Source: Linanthus parryae (taxonomy: Eukaryota; Streptophyta; Magnoliopsida; Ericales; Polemoniaceae). From it: DNA of 64,000 bases. The notes beneath the pieces are model-generated. The model was given only the letters and a program-made list of their open reading frames with translations. It ran no database searches and had not been told where the DNA came from. Within the stretch, counting starts at the first letter, position 1; each line of letters opens with the position of its first letter. The translations under genes were made by a program, and so were the position numbers. Positions 23,411-35,260 of the stretch are shown here, one piece after another. The stretch lies in the NCBI GenBank assembly GCA_023055425.1, contig JALGPY010000001.1:117781057-117845056 (forward strand), written 5' to 3'.

Positions 23411-24582
23411 CCAATGATTCTCCTAATTTGGATCCTTTGTAACATTCTCACTCAAAGATCTCGCAAGAGAAAAAATCACAAACATTGTTTATCTACTGGA
23501 AATAAAATTGTGCGGTGTAGAACAGAAACAGTGAAGTACATGATGTGGTTGAAACAATGGTATTGTGATGAACAGTGGGGTTTCGCACTCCTCTGGGATG
23601 AATTGGTGGAGGTGGTGATACAATCGTACTCAATGTTTCACATCGATTGTTTTTTTAAAGAAGACAATGAATAAATCTTGGAAACTAACTAGGTTCTATG
23701 GGGACCCAACAAGAAAGGCAAGACATAACTTGTAGACTCTTACTAGATTGAACACCCCCTACCCCAGAATATGTTGTGGTGTGTGATAGGATACCTTAAT
23801 GCGGTAGTATCGAATATTGAGAATGATGGAGGACTTGCTGTTTTGAATAACAATGAAGACCCCTTTAAAAAAAGCCCAGGTGGACGATGGTATAACAGAC
23901 ATGTGGTTGTAGGCACGCCTTTTACGTGGTCAAAAAATCAAGTAGGATATGAGAACATAAGAGAGAGACTTGACCGAGTTGTGGCATATCTCTAATTGAG
24001 ATACATATATGGGAATGTTGTAGTTAATCACTTGGCTGCACCCACTTCAGACCATGTCCCTCTAAACTCACTATTACATGAAATGAACGCCCGCTGTTAT
24101 ATAGAAGGAAGACATATATTTCACCTTGAAACAATCGGGATAGATCAAGGTGCATATACATAAGAAACTCGGGAAGGGTGGGCAAGCTACAATACCTCGA
24201 AACCACTGGTAGATAGGAACAATTTCGTCTCGACTAGGCTGCAGCATTCGAGCACAACCACCTTTGGGAACGTATTGAGACAGGTAAGTAGTATTCGCGG
24301 GGAGATAGATAGTCTCCAAAAATAATGACAGAACCAGCAAGTGAACGAGATGACAAAAACAACGAAGCGAGAAATAAATGTGTTACTATATAAGGAGGAG
24401 GGTGAGTAATTGTGGAGACCATGATCAAGGGTCGAATGGCTAAAAATGTGGACCAAAATACATGATTCTTCCACCATAAGGCCTTAACAAAAAAAGAAAG
24501 AAACACCATCCATTGTGTTTGAAGACGGAACCAAGAGAAAAGGAAAATGTGCATGTCCTGGAGAAGTATTTCAAGGACATTT
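23411..24582 (+). pseudogene. LINE ORF2, left half: AP endonuclease domain and linker
   Basis: Broken plus-strand frames resemble the endonuclease of plant L1-type LINEs. They include a 'VEVVIQSYSMFHIDCFF' strand (about 23605-23655), a 'LTRFYGDP' segment (about 23685), a block corresponding to GDFN as GYLNAV (about 23790), and 'GTPFTWSKNQ' followed by 'RERLDRVVAYL' (about 23910-23993). A linker with 'SRVEWLKMWTK' and 'YFKDI' reaches 24582. Stops and frame changes are frequent. The frame is cut exactly where the minus-strand LTR element begins and resumes at 62592 with the reverse transcriptase part. Confidence 0.8.
24579..24582. repeat. ATTT target duplication, left copy
   Basis: ATTT borders the left LTR end and recurs at 62592-62595 after the right LTR end. 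Removing one copy together with the 38-kb insert restores the LINE frame. Confidence 0.7.
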
Positions 24583-27377
24583 TATAACACCCCTTGATTT
24601 CCAAGCTTTTCGTTCTGCACCGGAGAGCCCCGGAGGGTGCTACTCATAATGAACTGGCCGAAATCGAGAACAAACATTACCTTAGTTACATATTACATGC
24701 TTTAAAACAGTCTCACATTGTCTTAAACATTATTACGAAAGATCCAAATCGTATAGAGTTCAACTTTACTAAGAGTGCGGGTAAATACTAGATAAGTATG
24801 CGTTTTCCCCTCCTATACCAAGCCTTCTTCGTCTAGGCCTGCGGTGGGAATAAAACAGGAACCGCAGTTTTTCTAAAGTCAGCAATGAAATACTGGGTAA
24901 GTAAACACCCAAGCTTGTAAACAGATTATGAAGCATATTTTTCCTCGAAAACAATCATAAAGAAAAATGAACAGTAACTAAAGATATTCTTGAAGAATAA
25001 AGTATGAATACTGGTAACACATATGAAATTCTCTTCTTTTACCTTGCATCTCAATCTTCATCTTATATGTCAAACGGGGAATACCATTCTCAATCTATCT
25101 CTTCTTTCCTTTTATGAAAATCTCTTTCTCAAAGAACGTCATATTATTAACTTGTTGATATGGGGAAGATCTACTTTCACTAAGCTACCAAGAACTTAAG
25201 TGCCGGCACCCCCCTAAGACTCCTCGTGGCCAGAGAGGTGAGTACATGGAGCGACCCGGCAGTTTGCGACCGGGTTAAAATAATACGGTTCGAGTGACCG
25301 TAGTCAACATCACCAATCTAGAAATAATATAACGATCCACGCACAACTCTTTCCACTTTATGTTATAACGGATTATCATTTTCGTGTGGCATTCTCAAAC
25401 ATCTATTTCAAAACATAATCAAATCTCAATTAAAGCATGGAAGTCATAAAACATATTTTGAGACATATTATAAAATCATATTTCGACACGAAATAAGTTA
25501 GGCACGCTAGACTTGGCATGTTTACTCACCTCAGTCCGATAGCAAATAGCACGTTCTAGGCACTACGAATAGACATAGTCCCTGTCTACGAAACCGTCAC
25601 CTACAAATTATATTTCTAAATTAAACATGAGTCTAACTATGCAAGTATAACACTATAATTTCTAGCCAAAGTCCTACTTGATTTGAGATTGACCCGCTCC
25701 CCATTTAACAAAGCTATTCCAAGTTACATTTTTTTAATAATGCTTTGCAAGTTACACAATTATCGTTTACGAAAGCATACTCATAGATTCATTTATTACA
25801 ACGACATTTGTTCCTAAAAAGCTTCTCAATTTATTTCATATTTCTGAAAGAGGCTATTCTTATAGAAATTTTCATATTAAAAGAAACATGTAATAATAGT
25901 GAAATAAGAGAGTAAAATTTGTCAAAATTTAGTTGAAGAAACGGTTATTGAAATTATAAAGATTAAAAGATATTTAAGAGTAGTGAATTTCTAAGAAAAC
26001 TATTTCTAAATACTCAGCCCAATCTAACGATGTTTATAAACTAGAAAATATAATCTTTACAAGTATTTAAATAAACAGAACCGAGGGTTAAATGATTAAA
26101 CACAAGATTCGTTTACTTTTATAAAAATATTTCTAGTATAATTTTAAAATAGACATTCTGTACACTATTTCAATACGCGGGTTACATTTCTGGAACGAGG
26201 ACGAAAACTATTATTTTTAAAAAATATTTTTAATCTAAAATTTTTGTTTTTATTTTCATTTAAAATGTAACGTTTAAGATAAAGACAAGAAGAAACGCTC
26301 AAGTTTTATTCAAAGACAGGTAGTACGCCCCTCCTACTCACAAAATAGATTCATTAAAAGTCACAAACCTCCCCTAACAGTTTCCAAAATGATAACAGTT
26401 CCCTTACACCTATATGTAAAAGACACTTTCACCCCCTTACATGAACTATCAAATTGATCGATCCAAACATGGAATCGAGCCTCAAGTTATAATTTTGATT
26501 ATCTAAAACGAAAAATTAGAGGATTTAGATCTTACTCGCCCCAAGAATCGCGAGAAACGATCGAGAAATGGGTTGTTTTGAGTTCGTCGTCGAGGTGATC
26601 GGAGGTAGATTTCGCCTCCGGCGATAGAGGCCTTCCTAGCCTCCTTGGTCGCTCCCATGAGTCTCCTTGAACCTCCAGGAGACGATTGGTACCGATTTTA
26701 GGGGGTGGGTAACGCTATTTTGGTTGGGATCCAATTTCGCCGGAAATATGGAGGACCGACGGTGGTGGTGGTGGTCCATTGCTGCGGAGCTGCTGTTGGA
26801 GCCTCTTCTTGGTCGTGATGATGAGAGGAAGGGGGGGAGAGAGAGAGCGACGAGCTCTATAAGAATAGAGGGAGAGAGGGAGCGACGGCCGGTGGTCATA
26901 CCCTTCGGTGATTCTTGCCAGGTGTGGGTCTGCGGCGGCGGCCTCCTCAGGTGGTGATGATGTGGCGGAGATAGAGATGGAGCAGAATGATATGGAAGCA
27001 GAGAGGTGAGGGAGATAGAGAGAGAGGTCTCAGTGGTGGTGGTGGTGTCCGAAGATGGTGAAGAGGAAGAAGATGCTTAAGAAGAAGAAGGGATGAGATA
27101 AGACAAAAGTCTTCTTGTTTAACGGGAGAGCATCTGCAGGTGTTGGAGAAAGGGAAACAAATTTGTTTTTGTTTATTTTTTTATTTCTTCTTTTATTTAT
27201 TTGCTTATGAGGTTTTTAAGTTTCTATAAAATATAATGTCTACCCTCCAATCTAACTAGTTTACACTTCCTGAAACTACAGTTACATCCCCTCTCTCCAT
27301 ATATTTCTGAAAACTATATCCTAAACTTATGAATAGCCACCAAATTACCCGTATAATAAATATGAGGTATTACATCC
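24583..27377 (-). repeat. 3' LTR of the long-LTR element
   Basis: On the minus strand it starts TGTAATACCTC at 27377 and ends GGGGTGTTATA at 24583, where ATA replaces the expected ACA; the length is 2795 bp. It aligns by eye along its whole length with the interrupted LTR at 50454-62591, including a GC-rich, GA/CT-rich segment (about 26580-27060) whose minus-strand ORF shares 'SPFLSSSRPRRG' and 'SSSAAMDHH' in the other copy. I treat that ORF as leader sequence, not a gene. Confidence 0.8.
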
Positions 27378-27404
27378 TTCTCTCCTTAAACAGAGCTTCG
27401 TCTT
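27378..27404 (-). other. Polypurine tract of the long-LTR element
   Basis: On the minus strand a purine-rich run ('TTTAAGGAGAGAAGGA') directly precedes the LTR start TGTAATACC. A 'GAAGACGAAGCTC' string before it recalls the end of chromovirus polyproteins and their untranslated tails. Confidence 0.7.
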
Positions 27405-28266
27405 CAAAGCTAAAACAAAATAGTAAACCATACAGCAGTTCTAACCATGTAATGGTAACACGAAGTGGTCTCATGAAGCAGTTCTAACACAGGGTGACAT
27501 CCTCCCCCCCCCCCCTTAGAGGAGTGAAGTCCCAGGAACTCAATATAAGTTGTGACAATGGATGGTCATACATGTCGAATATAAATCGTGGATACTCTTC
27601 TTTAGTTGTAGCATATGGACCCTACCACTCTTGTCCTATAGTGAATCATTCTTTGAAATTATGTCTATCTTCAAAAATGGATTGAGCCAGAAATTAAGGC
27701 ATCCCCTAAGATCCTACGGCTTTAAATGACATTTAGAAGTCGCTTTCCTATTTCTATTTTTTATCGTTTGTTAGTAACCTCTTTCTCAATGGAATCTAGG
27801 TCATCTAACCATACACGAATCATCCGGTCGGGTATTAATTCACCCAAATACAAAGTAAGACATTTCCTCCATTAGCCCTTTCCTCAGATAACCCATTTCA
27901 AAAAGGCTTCTAAAGAACATTTATATCTGTTGGTTCCTAAATTGTATTGCCTCCGAAAATCGTTGATAAGAGGATGAGCATCCAATTACCCCCAAAGTAA
28001 CTATTTAGTGACAAGACTTTAGTTTGTACACTTCTAATGATAAATCGTACTAATCACCTCAAGCTGGTATATGCATCATAATTCAGTAGACGAAGCCTAA
28101 CATGCCAAGTGACGATACTGCTGCAGCGAGGTATCCGAAGATCTCGTTAATCTACTAAAGCCACCTGTAATGTATATTCGTTACCATCAGTAATCTAGGA
28201 CAAAAGAAGAAAGGAACTAGGATGCACTCCCATGATAAGGATCGCACAATCCCGCGGGTTACCCGT
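27405..28266 (-). other. Interior of the long-LTR element, part 1, non-coding
   Basis: No gag, protease, RT or integrase motif is visible in either strand. A run of 12 C lies at 27504-27515. The segment ends with CCCGT, the target duplication of the Tat element. Confidence 0.5.
28262..28266. repeat. CCCGT target duplication, left copy
   Basis: It is identical to 42986-42990 after the 3' LTR and shows a complete transpositional insertion. Confidence 0.9.
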
Positions 28267-28892
28267 TGTAGATAGTGCTTTCTGAGTAGACAGATCTTGG
28301 CCACGTGGCAATCATCTAGCACACCATATTGTGCTCCACACACACTGGATCACCAGTCGCGCTGATCCACGTGGGGCTGCGAGACAGGGCCCTCGCATAC
28401 CACTGCACGGGACTTGTAGGGACTTAGTGGTTTGGAGGCTAGAGTAAGTCCTGTCGCGTGCGAGCCAAGCCCGCACGCGACCTTTAGTAACTGCTTTTGA
28501 GAGATTTATGGCACGAGCTCCATAAACCCGGTCAATCCGGTCAAACCCGGTCAACCCCATAACGGTTCCGGTATTCGCGCATAACGTGCTGTAACGGTCC
28601 CTATATACGCGGACGAACGTGCCGTTGTGGTTAAGCTAATTAAGCCGCCATTGATGGGCGCATTAACCACACTACAACGGTCACATTCTCCGTTATATAT
28701 AGGACGTTAAACCTTCCATACAAGGAGGACACACCAGACATACGCGGAAGCTCTGCCAAACCCCTGTCTCTCTCTCAGACATTACTATTGCCTTACTCTG
28801 TCCCTACACAGAACCCAACACCTCCTGTGCCATTTTCTATTCTCTGCTCTTCGTGTACACGAAGTTCTCTCTGCAGGATTCTCTTGTACACA
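28267..28892 (+). repeat. 5' LTR of the Tat element
   Basis: It begins TGTAGATAGTGC and ends CTTGTACACA. A TATA-like TTATATATAGG at about 28693-28703 lies roughly 190 bp before the LTR end, a sensible place for the core promoter. Downstream sequence (TTTTGATGAACCCGACGTG from 28893) should include the primer-binding site, but I cannot match it to a tRNA with confidence. Confidence 0.9.
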
Positions 28893-28932
28893 TTTTGATG
28901 AACCCGACGTGAACTTACCATTGCAAGAAGCC

Positions 28933-31461
28933 ATGTCTCAGGAGGATGATGTCAGTAACAGATTGCCTTCCACGGAGACCGCCTCAGGAGAGGAGACTCG
29001 CCGTACTCCTACAGCCGCCGGTGAAGCTCCGACCTTGGAAGCCTTGGGCGCCACCATCCAGAGTCAGGCGAAGGCTCTCAAAGCTCAATCTGCGCAACTA
29101 GAACGGATCATGGCTGTTTTGGGGACTCTTGCTCCAAACCCCACACCAGCCACCGCTGTCTCTCAGGGAGGAGGAGCCTCCACTACTCAAGGATTGGGAG
29201 TGTCAACCACACCACCCAACCCTAATCTGCAAACTCCACCGGCGACTATACAACTACCCTCAGTTCAGGGGTCAACGGCTCAAATGCTGCCTCTCACTGC
29301 TCACACTCCTCAGCCTCCGGATTTGGTACCTAATCCAGCCTCACAGTATCCCTTGCCTCCTCCAACGACAATCTGGGGTAACGTGAATTCGCAATATGTC
29401 CCTAGTCCTCCTGCGACATATGTGTCGCCTCCGCCTGCGACGACCCCTCCTCCCGCTGCCGAGGGAAGTACTCCGGAGTGTATGACGTCTCAGCAACGAC
29501 GCATAGACACCATTCTGGCTCACCAATCGTTCGCGGATACCATCATCCCGAAGCTTGAAAACGATCCGCCAATCCCACGAGAGATCTATCTCATGCCTAA
29601 CCCTGCTGGGTACAAGGCTCCTAAATGGGACAAGTTCGAAGATGTCAATGGGAACGCCCATGAACATGTCATGCGTTTCATCGATGTGATGGGGCCGTAT
29701 GGGGCTGATCCTAAGCTGCTGATGCGCGAGTTCCCGAAATCCCTGGGGAACGTGGCTTACAAGTGGTACAGGACATTGGAAGTCGGATCCGTGAAGACTT
29801 GGGACGACATGCTCCAGAAGTTCTACACCAAGTTCTTCCAGATGGAGGAAAAGGTGACGATGATTCATCTCTCGCGGATGTATCAGAAGCGCGAGGAAGA
29901 TGGAATAACATTCATCAAGAAGTTCAGGGCCAAGTCCTTGGAATGCAAAGATGTGATACTCGAAAGCAGACTCGTGGAGATATGCCTGCAATGCATGCGG
30001 GACGAGAACAAAGGTATGCTTATTAACTTGCAAACACCTACGTTTTCTAAGCTAATCGAATGCACGAAGAATATCGAGCCTATAATGGAAAGGCAGAAAA
30101 AGAGGAACGCCCCTGAGCGACCCTCGGGCGGTACTACTTTCAAAATCGGGAGATTCAGCTACAAGAGGGGACGTGGGGCTGAAGTGAATACGGTCTCACC
30201 CCAAAAGCAGCCGAAGATAGTGAACTTTGACGAAACACCTCTGCCATGTTCGGTGGAAGAAGCAAGCAACCTTTGCAGGCAATGGCGTAAGGACGGTGTC
30301 CTACCGCCGCTCGAGAAGGCACCCTCCAGGGAGATGGTGAGGGACCCGAAGTGTGAATATCAAGGAAAGGTTATGCATCCCACGGCGGACTGCAAAAAGC
30401 TCAGAATCGTGTTTAGCCAAAAGATGAGGAATGGCGAACTGATCGTCAGTGATCAAAGGCACGATGTGCGCAACAATCTACTCCCTGCCCATGTGGAGCA
30501 AGAATCGAAGGGAAAAGAGGTTGCTATGATCTCAATTGTGGACCTTGAAGAGGTTGCAGAGGATGGTCTACCCATCATTGCCGAAATCCATGATGACGAG
30601 GACTACAGCATGGACACTGAGGACGAACGCGCAGACCGGATGAAGGGTTCGCACGGGTTCAGCAGGTTCTTCGATGAGATGAAATTCTCAGAAAAATGTC
30701 GGACGGAGATGACAATGGCGATCCTGAGGATAGCAGAAGATTACGAGGAGGATCTCGTAGTCTCCGATGGAAAAGTTGTCAGAGCATCTCCCCCTACAGA
30801 AAAGGTCATAACCTTCTCCACAAGCGATAAGAAGACAGATGCGAGCCACCAGAAGCCTCTGTATGTAACAGCCATCATCAACGGCGTTGAATTCAAAAGA
30901 GCGTTCGTAGACGGAGGAGCAGCAGTTAACGTTGTTTCGCTCCATACTCTGAAGCTAGCGGGAATTCCAGAGCACAAGATTGTCAAACGTCCATCCCCGC
31001 TGATGGGATTCGGAAGCGACTCCAAAATGACGATAGGATGGATCCGCCTGGGTGTCCAGATTGGCAAAATCAAGTGTTCAGCAAAATTGTATGTCATAGA
31101 AGCGAACACTACATATCATATGATCATAGGTCGAGCCTGGATTCATCGCTTTGATGCTGTCCCTTCAACAGCTCACCAAGTGATGAAAGCCATTTGGAAT
31201 GACAGAATAGTCGAGATACCAGCTTCGACAAATCCATTCAACATGGATGAAGCGCATCTGAGTGAGGCGGTGTGGTTCCCCGAGATGGCAGATGAACAAA
31301 CGTCGGGACCATTCAACCCCACTCCTTTGCCCCGATGGGAGGATATCAAAGATCAGTCACCTGCGGGAGTGATGGTGACAAAAGAGGATGCCAAGGAAAA
31401 GCCGCCTACGCGAGAAGAGGTGCCGCGATTGCCTACCAGCGAAAGAACGTGTACACTCTAA
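28933..31461 (+). CDS. Tat gag-protease polyprotein
   Basis: From the first in-frame ATG (28933) this is 842 codons; a GTG-started extension reaches back to 28909. The N-terminus is Pro/Thr/Gln-rich and disordered. Residues of about 235-350 form the retrotransposon gag capsid domain ('FPKSLGNVAYKWYRTL', 'TWDDMLQKFYTKFF'). Basic and linker regions follow, and at about residue 659 the aspartic protease active site appears as VDGGAAVN, the usual form in Tat elements, with the later 'MIIGRAWIH' flap-side motif. I see no CCHC zinc knuckle. The frame ends at TAA 31459; two more stops follow at 31468 and 31498 before RT resumes in the same frame. The open frame 31335-31568 bridges the gap, so either indels or an Ogre-like intron separates protease from RT. 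Confidence 0.85.
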   Translation: MSQEDDVSNRLPSTETASGEETRRTPTAAGEAPTLEALGATIQSQAKALKAQSAQLERIMAVLGTLAPNPTPATAVSQGGGASTTQGLGVSTTPPNPNLQTPPATIQLPSVQGSTAQMLPLTAHTPQPPDLVPNPASQYPLPPPTTIWGNVNSQYVPSPPATYVSPPPATTPPPAAEGSTPECMTSQQRRIDTILAHQSFADTIIPKLENDPPIPREIYLMPNPAGYKAPKWDKFEDVNGNAHEHVMRFIDVMGPYGADPKLLMREFPKSLGNVAYKWYRTLEVGSVKTWDDMLQKFYTKFFQMEEKVTMIHLSRMYQKREEDGITFIKKFRAKSLECKDVILESRLVEICLQCMRDENKGMLINLQTPTFSKLIECTKNIEPIMERQKKRNAPERPSGGTTFKIGRFSYKRGRGAEVNTVSPQKQPKIVNFDETPLPCSVEEASNLCRQWRKDGVLPPLEKAPSREMVRDPKCEYQGKVMHPTADCKKLRIVFSQKMRNGELIVSDQRHDVRNNLLPAHVEQESKGKEVAMISIVDLEEVAEDGLPIIAEIHDDEDYSMDTEDERADRMKGSHGFSRFFDEMKFSEKCRTEMTMAILRIAEDYEEDLVVSDGKVVRASPPTEKVITFSTSDKKTDASHQKPLYVTAIINGVEFKRAFVDGGAAVNVVSLHTLKLAGIPEHKIVKRPSPLMGFGSDSKMTIGWIRLGVQIGKIKCSAKLYVIEANTTYHMIIGRAWIHRFDAVPSTAHQVMKAIWNDRIVEIPASTNPFNMDEAHLSEAVWFPEMADEQTSGPFNPTPLPRWEDIKDQSPAGVMVTKEDAKEKPPTREEVPRLPTSERTCTL

Positions 31462-31536
31462 AAAGAATAGAAAAACATGATCCTCAAGGCAAGGAGATAG
31501 AGAGTTTCTACGCCAACGGGAAGAAGGTGCGCGGGG

Positions 31537-33217
31537 GTGTCCTCACGCGGGCATGGGGATATCCCTGAGCAAATCAACCAAATTGAGCAGGTTTCGGAGA
31601 CAGACAAACCAATGCCGAGCACTATAGAAGAGAAACTCAAAGAAGCACCCGAATGCATGGAAGACAAGCCCAGACCACAAAAGCAGGAGCTGAAGGAGGT
31701 ATTCCTGAGCCCAAGCGAAGAAAAGAAGAGGCCAGTCTTTCTAAGTGCGGACCTCACAGGCGAAGAGGAGGAAAGATTGCTACAACTCTTGACTGAGTAC
31801 AAGGACGTATTTTCATGGGAATACGATGAAATGCCCGGCCTGGAAACGAGCATCACCATGCATCGCTTGGATGTGATTCCAGGATCCAAACCGGTAAAGC
31901 AGAGCACAAGAAGCTTTAGTCCGGAACTCAACGTGAAGATTAAGCAGGAAATTGTCAAACTCCTGGATGCCAAATTCATAGAGCCAAATCACCATCCCAC
32001 ATGGCTGGCTAACATTGTGCCAGTGGTAAAGAAGAATGGGCAGCTTCGCATTTGCGTGGATTTCCGGGATCTCAATCGTTTCTGCCCTAAGGACGATTTT
32101 CCACTTCCCAACATCGACTTGCTTATCGATTCGACTGCGAGTCATCGCATGTTCAGCTTCATGGACGGCTTCAGTGGGTACAATCAGATCAAGATGGACC
32201 CCGAAGATGCACGGAAAACCGCATTCATCACCCCGGTGGGAGTATTCAACTATACGGTGATGCCTTTTGGCCTCAAAAACGCAGGTGCGACTTACCAGCG
32301 GGCCATGATGGCCCTGTTTCACGACATGATGCACAAGGAAGTGGAATTCTATGTGGATGACTTAGTTGTCAAGTCCAAGGAGGAGGCAGACCATCTGGCG
32401 GATTTGCGAAAAGTGTTCAACATATGCAGACGCTTTCAATTGAAGATGAACCCCATGAAGTGCGCATTCGGGGTAACATCAGGGAAGTTCTTGGGATGCA
32501 CAGTACATCGCCAAGGAATAGAGCCCGACCCTGCGAAAGTATCAGCCATCACTGGCATGACTCCGCCGCATAACCAGAGTGCCTTGAAAACCTTCTTGGG
32601 GAAACTATCCTATATGCGAAGGTTCATCCCAGCAATCGTCGAAATCACCTTCTGTCTCAGTGATCTTCTCAAGAAAGATGCTGTATACAACTGGACTGCA
32701 GAGCACGAGGCTCCATTCGGGAAACTAAAGGAATTACTGACATCGTCAAAAGTAATGATCGCACCTCAGCTCGGATCACCACTCTTGATGTATCTGACGT
32801 CAACCAGGAGGTCTATAGGAGCACTCCTAGATCAGGGGTACGAGGGTCAAGAAAGGCCAATCTATTACATCTCTCGCATCGTGCAACCCGCAGTATCAAG
32901 GTACACGGACATCGAACGCCATTGCCTTGATTTATTCTTCGTAATAGAAAAGTTGAGACACTATTTTGCTTCGCACAAAGTAGTAGTAGTCACCAAGAGC
33001 GATCCCATACGGTATCTTCTGACTCACACCACTCCTGGGGGAAGATTGGCAAAATGGTATATGACCATCTCCCAATATGACATCACATGCGTTCGGCCGC
33101 GGGCGATCAAATCGCAGGCGGTAGCGGATTTGCTAGCGCAGTTCCCCGATAACAGTCATGAGCCTGTGATTGAAGAAGAATGGAGGGACCTGAAATCTAC
33201 GCAGTTGAGCTGCCCTA
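31537..33217 (+). pseudogene. Tat reverse transcriptase with adjoining RNase H
   Basis: The frame starts without a clear ATG context ('MSSRGHGDIPEQ'), so it is best read as the continuation of the polyprotein. RT motifs are complete: 'IVPVVKKNGQLRICVDFRDLNR', 'FSFMDGFSGYNQIKM', 'VMPFGLKNAGATYQR' and the catalytic YVDD at 32350-32361. The RT-linked RNase H region follows ('RPIYYISRIVQPA', 'DIERHCLDLFFVIEKLRHYF') up to 'SQAVADLLAQFP'. At about 33200-33220 the frame shifts; the next RNase H lies in another frame, and the original frame runs on meaninglessly to 33321. The polymerase domain itself looks intact. Confidence 0.85.
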
Positions 33218-33590
33218 TTGGACGCTCCATTCGATGGCTCGTCAACAAGGAAAGGTGGAGGCATCGGGATAGTCTTGACCAAACCAGATGGAGAGGTCAT
33301 ACAGATGTCCGCAAAGCTTGACTTCGCAGTCACCAACAACGAAGCAGAATATGAAGCTCTCATCGCGGGACTTCGCGCGGCAAAGGCCTTGGAAGTAAGC
33401 AATTTGACGGTTATGGGGGACTCCAAGCTAATCGTCAAATAAGCCTCGGGCGAGTATGGTTTGAAAGAGATAAACTTATTGCCCTATCGGACCTTGGTAC
33501 AGAAATTGGTGCAACAGTTCTGCGACGTTAGGTACGAACATAAACCTCGAACGGATAATAGGCATGCTGATGCCTTAGCTACCTTGGGAT
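33218..33590 (+). pseudogene. Second (archaeal-like) RNase H of the Tat pol
   Basis: It begins right after the frameshift with 'FDGSSTRKGGGIGIVL', followed by 'TNNEAEYEALIAGL' and 'MGDSKLIVK', the D-E-D catalytic pattern of plant-type RNase H. A TAA at 33440-33442 then interrupts the frame, which continues with 'EYEHKPRTDN'-like sequence and 'NRHADALATLGS'. A second RNase H beside the RT-linked one is characteristic of Tat/Ogre elements. Confidence 0.8.
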
Positions 33591-35260
33591 CCAAGGTTAG
33601 TGCAGACAAATGTCCCGCAAAAATCTCTATTGAAGTGCGGACATACTCGGCGTTGACAAAAGACGCGTGCGACGATGAATGCATGGACGATGCGTACTGG
33701 AGAAAGTCAATCTTACGGGCCATCGCAGAAGGCACGAGCAGCGAGAACTGGGCATCCACAAAGGGATATTGCATACATGATAACACCCTCTATTACAAGG
33801 GCCCTGGCGGAATACTCATGCGATGCGTCTCCGAGAAAGAAGGACAACTGATATTAGAAAAGATTCACCAACATGCTTGTGGGGAAAGTGAGGTGTCAAT
33901 CTACCGGAAAGCCCAAAGGTATGGCATTCATTGGCCGGACATGTCAACGGCCGCAGCGCTGATTCAAGGAAATTGTGAGAGTTGCGCACTGATCAGGGAC
34001 TCTTTGTTCATTTCTTTGACCGATGATGATGCGGATTGGAGGAAACCACTCTTTGACTTTCTCACCCAGGGTACTGTACCCGAGTCGAGAGAAGAAGCCG
34101 AGAAATTAAAGAGTAAAGCAGCTCGATATGTGGTGCAAGAAAATCTGCTCTGGCGAAGAGGCCATGAAGGTAACTTGCTGCGATGTCTAGACAGCAAAGA
34201 AGCACAAGAAGTGATGGACCTTTCTCATCAGGTGGAACATCAGGGAGGTGCGAAATTATGCAGACAGCTCCTCTCGATTGGATACTTCTGGCCCACCATG
34301 GAGGCTGATTGTCGCACCAAAGTAAAACGCTGCCAGGAGTGTCAATTCAAAGGTAATCTAGTGCACGCCCCTGCTGTGGATTTACACGCGTTGGGAACAC
34401 CGTGGCCATTTCATACATGGGCTCTGGATTTCGTTGGTCCCATTCGACCAACCTCGCACGGGAATCACTTCATTCTTACCGCGAATGAGTTGTTCACTAA
34501 GTGGGTAGAGGCGATACCGCTCAAGACAGCAAATGCGCTAGCCGTGGTCCATTTCATCCAAGAAAGCATCATATGCAGGTTCGGAATACCAAACACCATC
34601 CTTTCGAATAATGGCACTCCTTTTGTCAATCGCCAGGTGGCTGCAAAGCTAGCAGAGTACAACATCAGACAGATATTCTCCACTCCATACTACCCGAAGG
34701 GGAATGGGCAGGCGGAAGCAACCAACAAGACGTTATTGAGAATCTTGAGCAAGATGGTCGCAGATGACCACAAGAAGTGGGCTGATTCTTTGAATATAGC
34801 CTTGTGGGCCTATCGGACTTCTCCAAGGACGCCCACAGGGGCCTCGCCATTTCTTTTATGCTATGGAGCTGAAGCTGTGGTGCCTGCGGAAGTAAAGATT
34901 AACTCTACAAGGTTGGCTTTCCATGCATTATATGACAACCAACGTGATCATGACTTAGTCCTGCTAGAAGAGAAACGGGAGCAAGCTAAAAGGACTAACA
35001 AGCGGTACCAAGAAAGGATCGCTCGTGCGTACAAAAAAACAGTCCAATGACGAGATTTCGCAGTTGGAGATTTGGTCTTGCGTGCGTCTAACCATTGCAT
35101 GCGAGAGGCAGCTCACCCAAAATTCGCAGCCAATTGGGAAGGACCCTTCGAAGTCACAGAAGTCTTCGACAGTGGCTACTGCAACATACGGAGGTTACAT
35201 GGAACGACCTCAACCCCAAGCTCAGTCAACATGCGCTGGATTAAGAAGTATTATCCATAA
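33591..35260 (+). pseudogene. Tat integrase with doubled zinc-binding module and D-to-N change
   Basis: The sequence shares its frame with the second RNase H. Two successive modules of the form DxxWRK...LRC...H-H...C-x2-C precede the core: one at about 33690-33990 (ending 'GNCESCA') and one at about 34030-34360 (ending 'KRCQECQ'). The catalytic core has D at 34427-34429 (WALDFVGP), then ILSNNGTPF where the second Asp should stand (codon AAT at 34607-34609), and E at 34715-34717 (NGQAEATNK), with the normal 35-residue spacing to Glu. A TGA at 35048-35050 separates the C-terminal domain ('RDFAVGDLVLRAS'), which ends at TAA 35258-35260. The Asn and the stop should make the enzyme inactive. Confidence 0.85.

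Noticed and set aside
26636..26899. Minus-strand ORF shared by both long LTRs (also 61936-62295)
   Set aside because: Its conservation follows from the LTRs being copies of each other; the sequence is low-complexity and lies in an untranslated leader.
29341..30143. Long minus-strand ORF (230 codons) under Tat gag
   Set aside because: It lies entirely opposite the clear gag capsid frame and shows no motif; shadow ORF.
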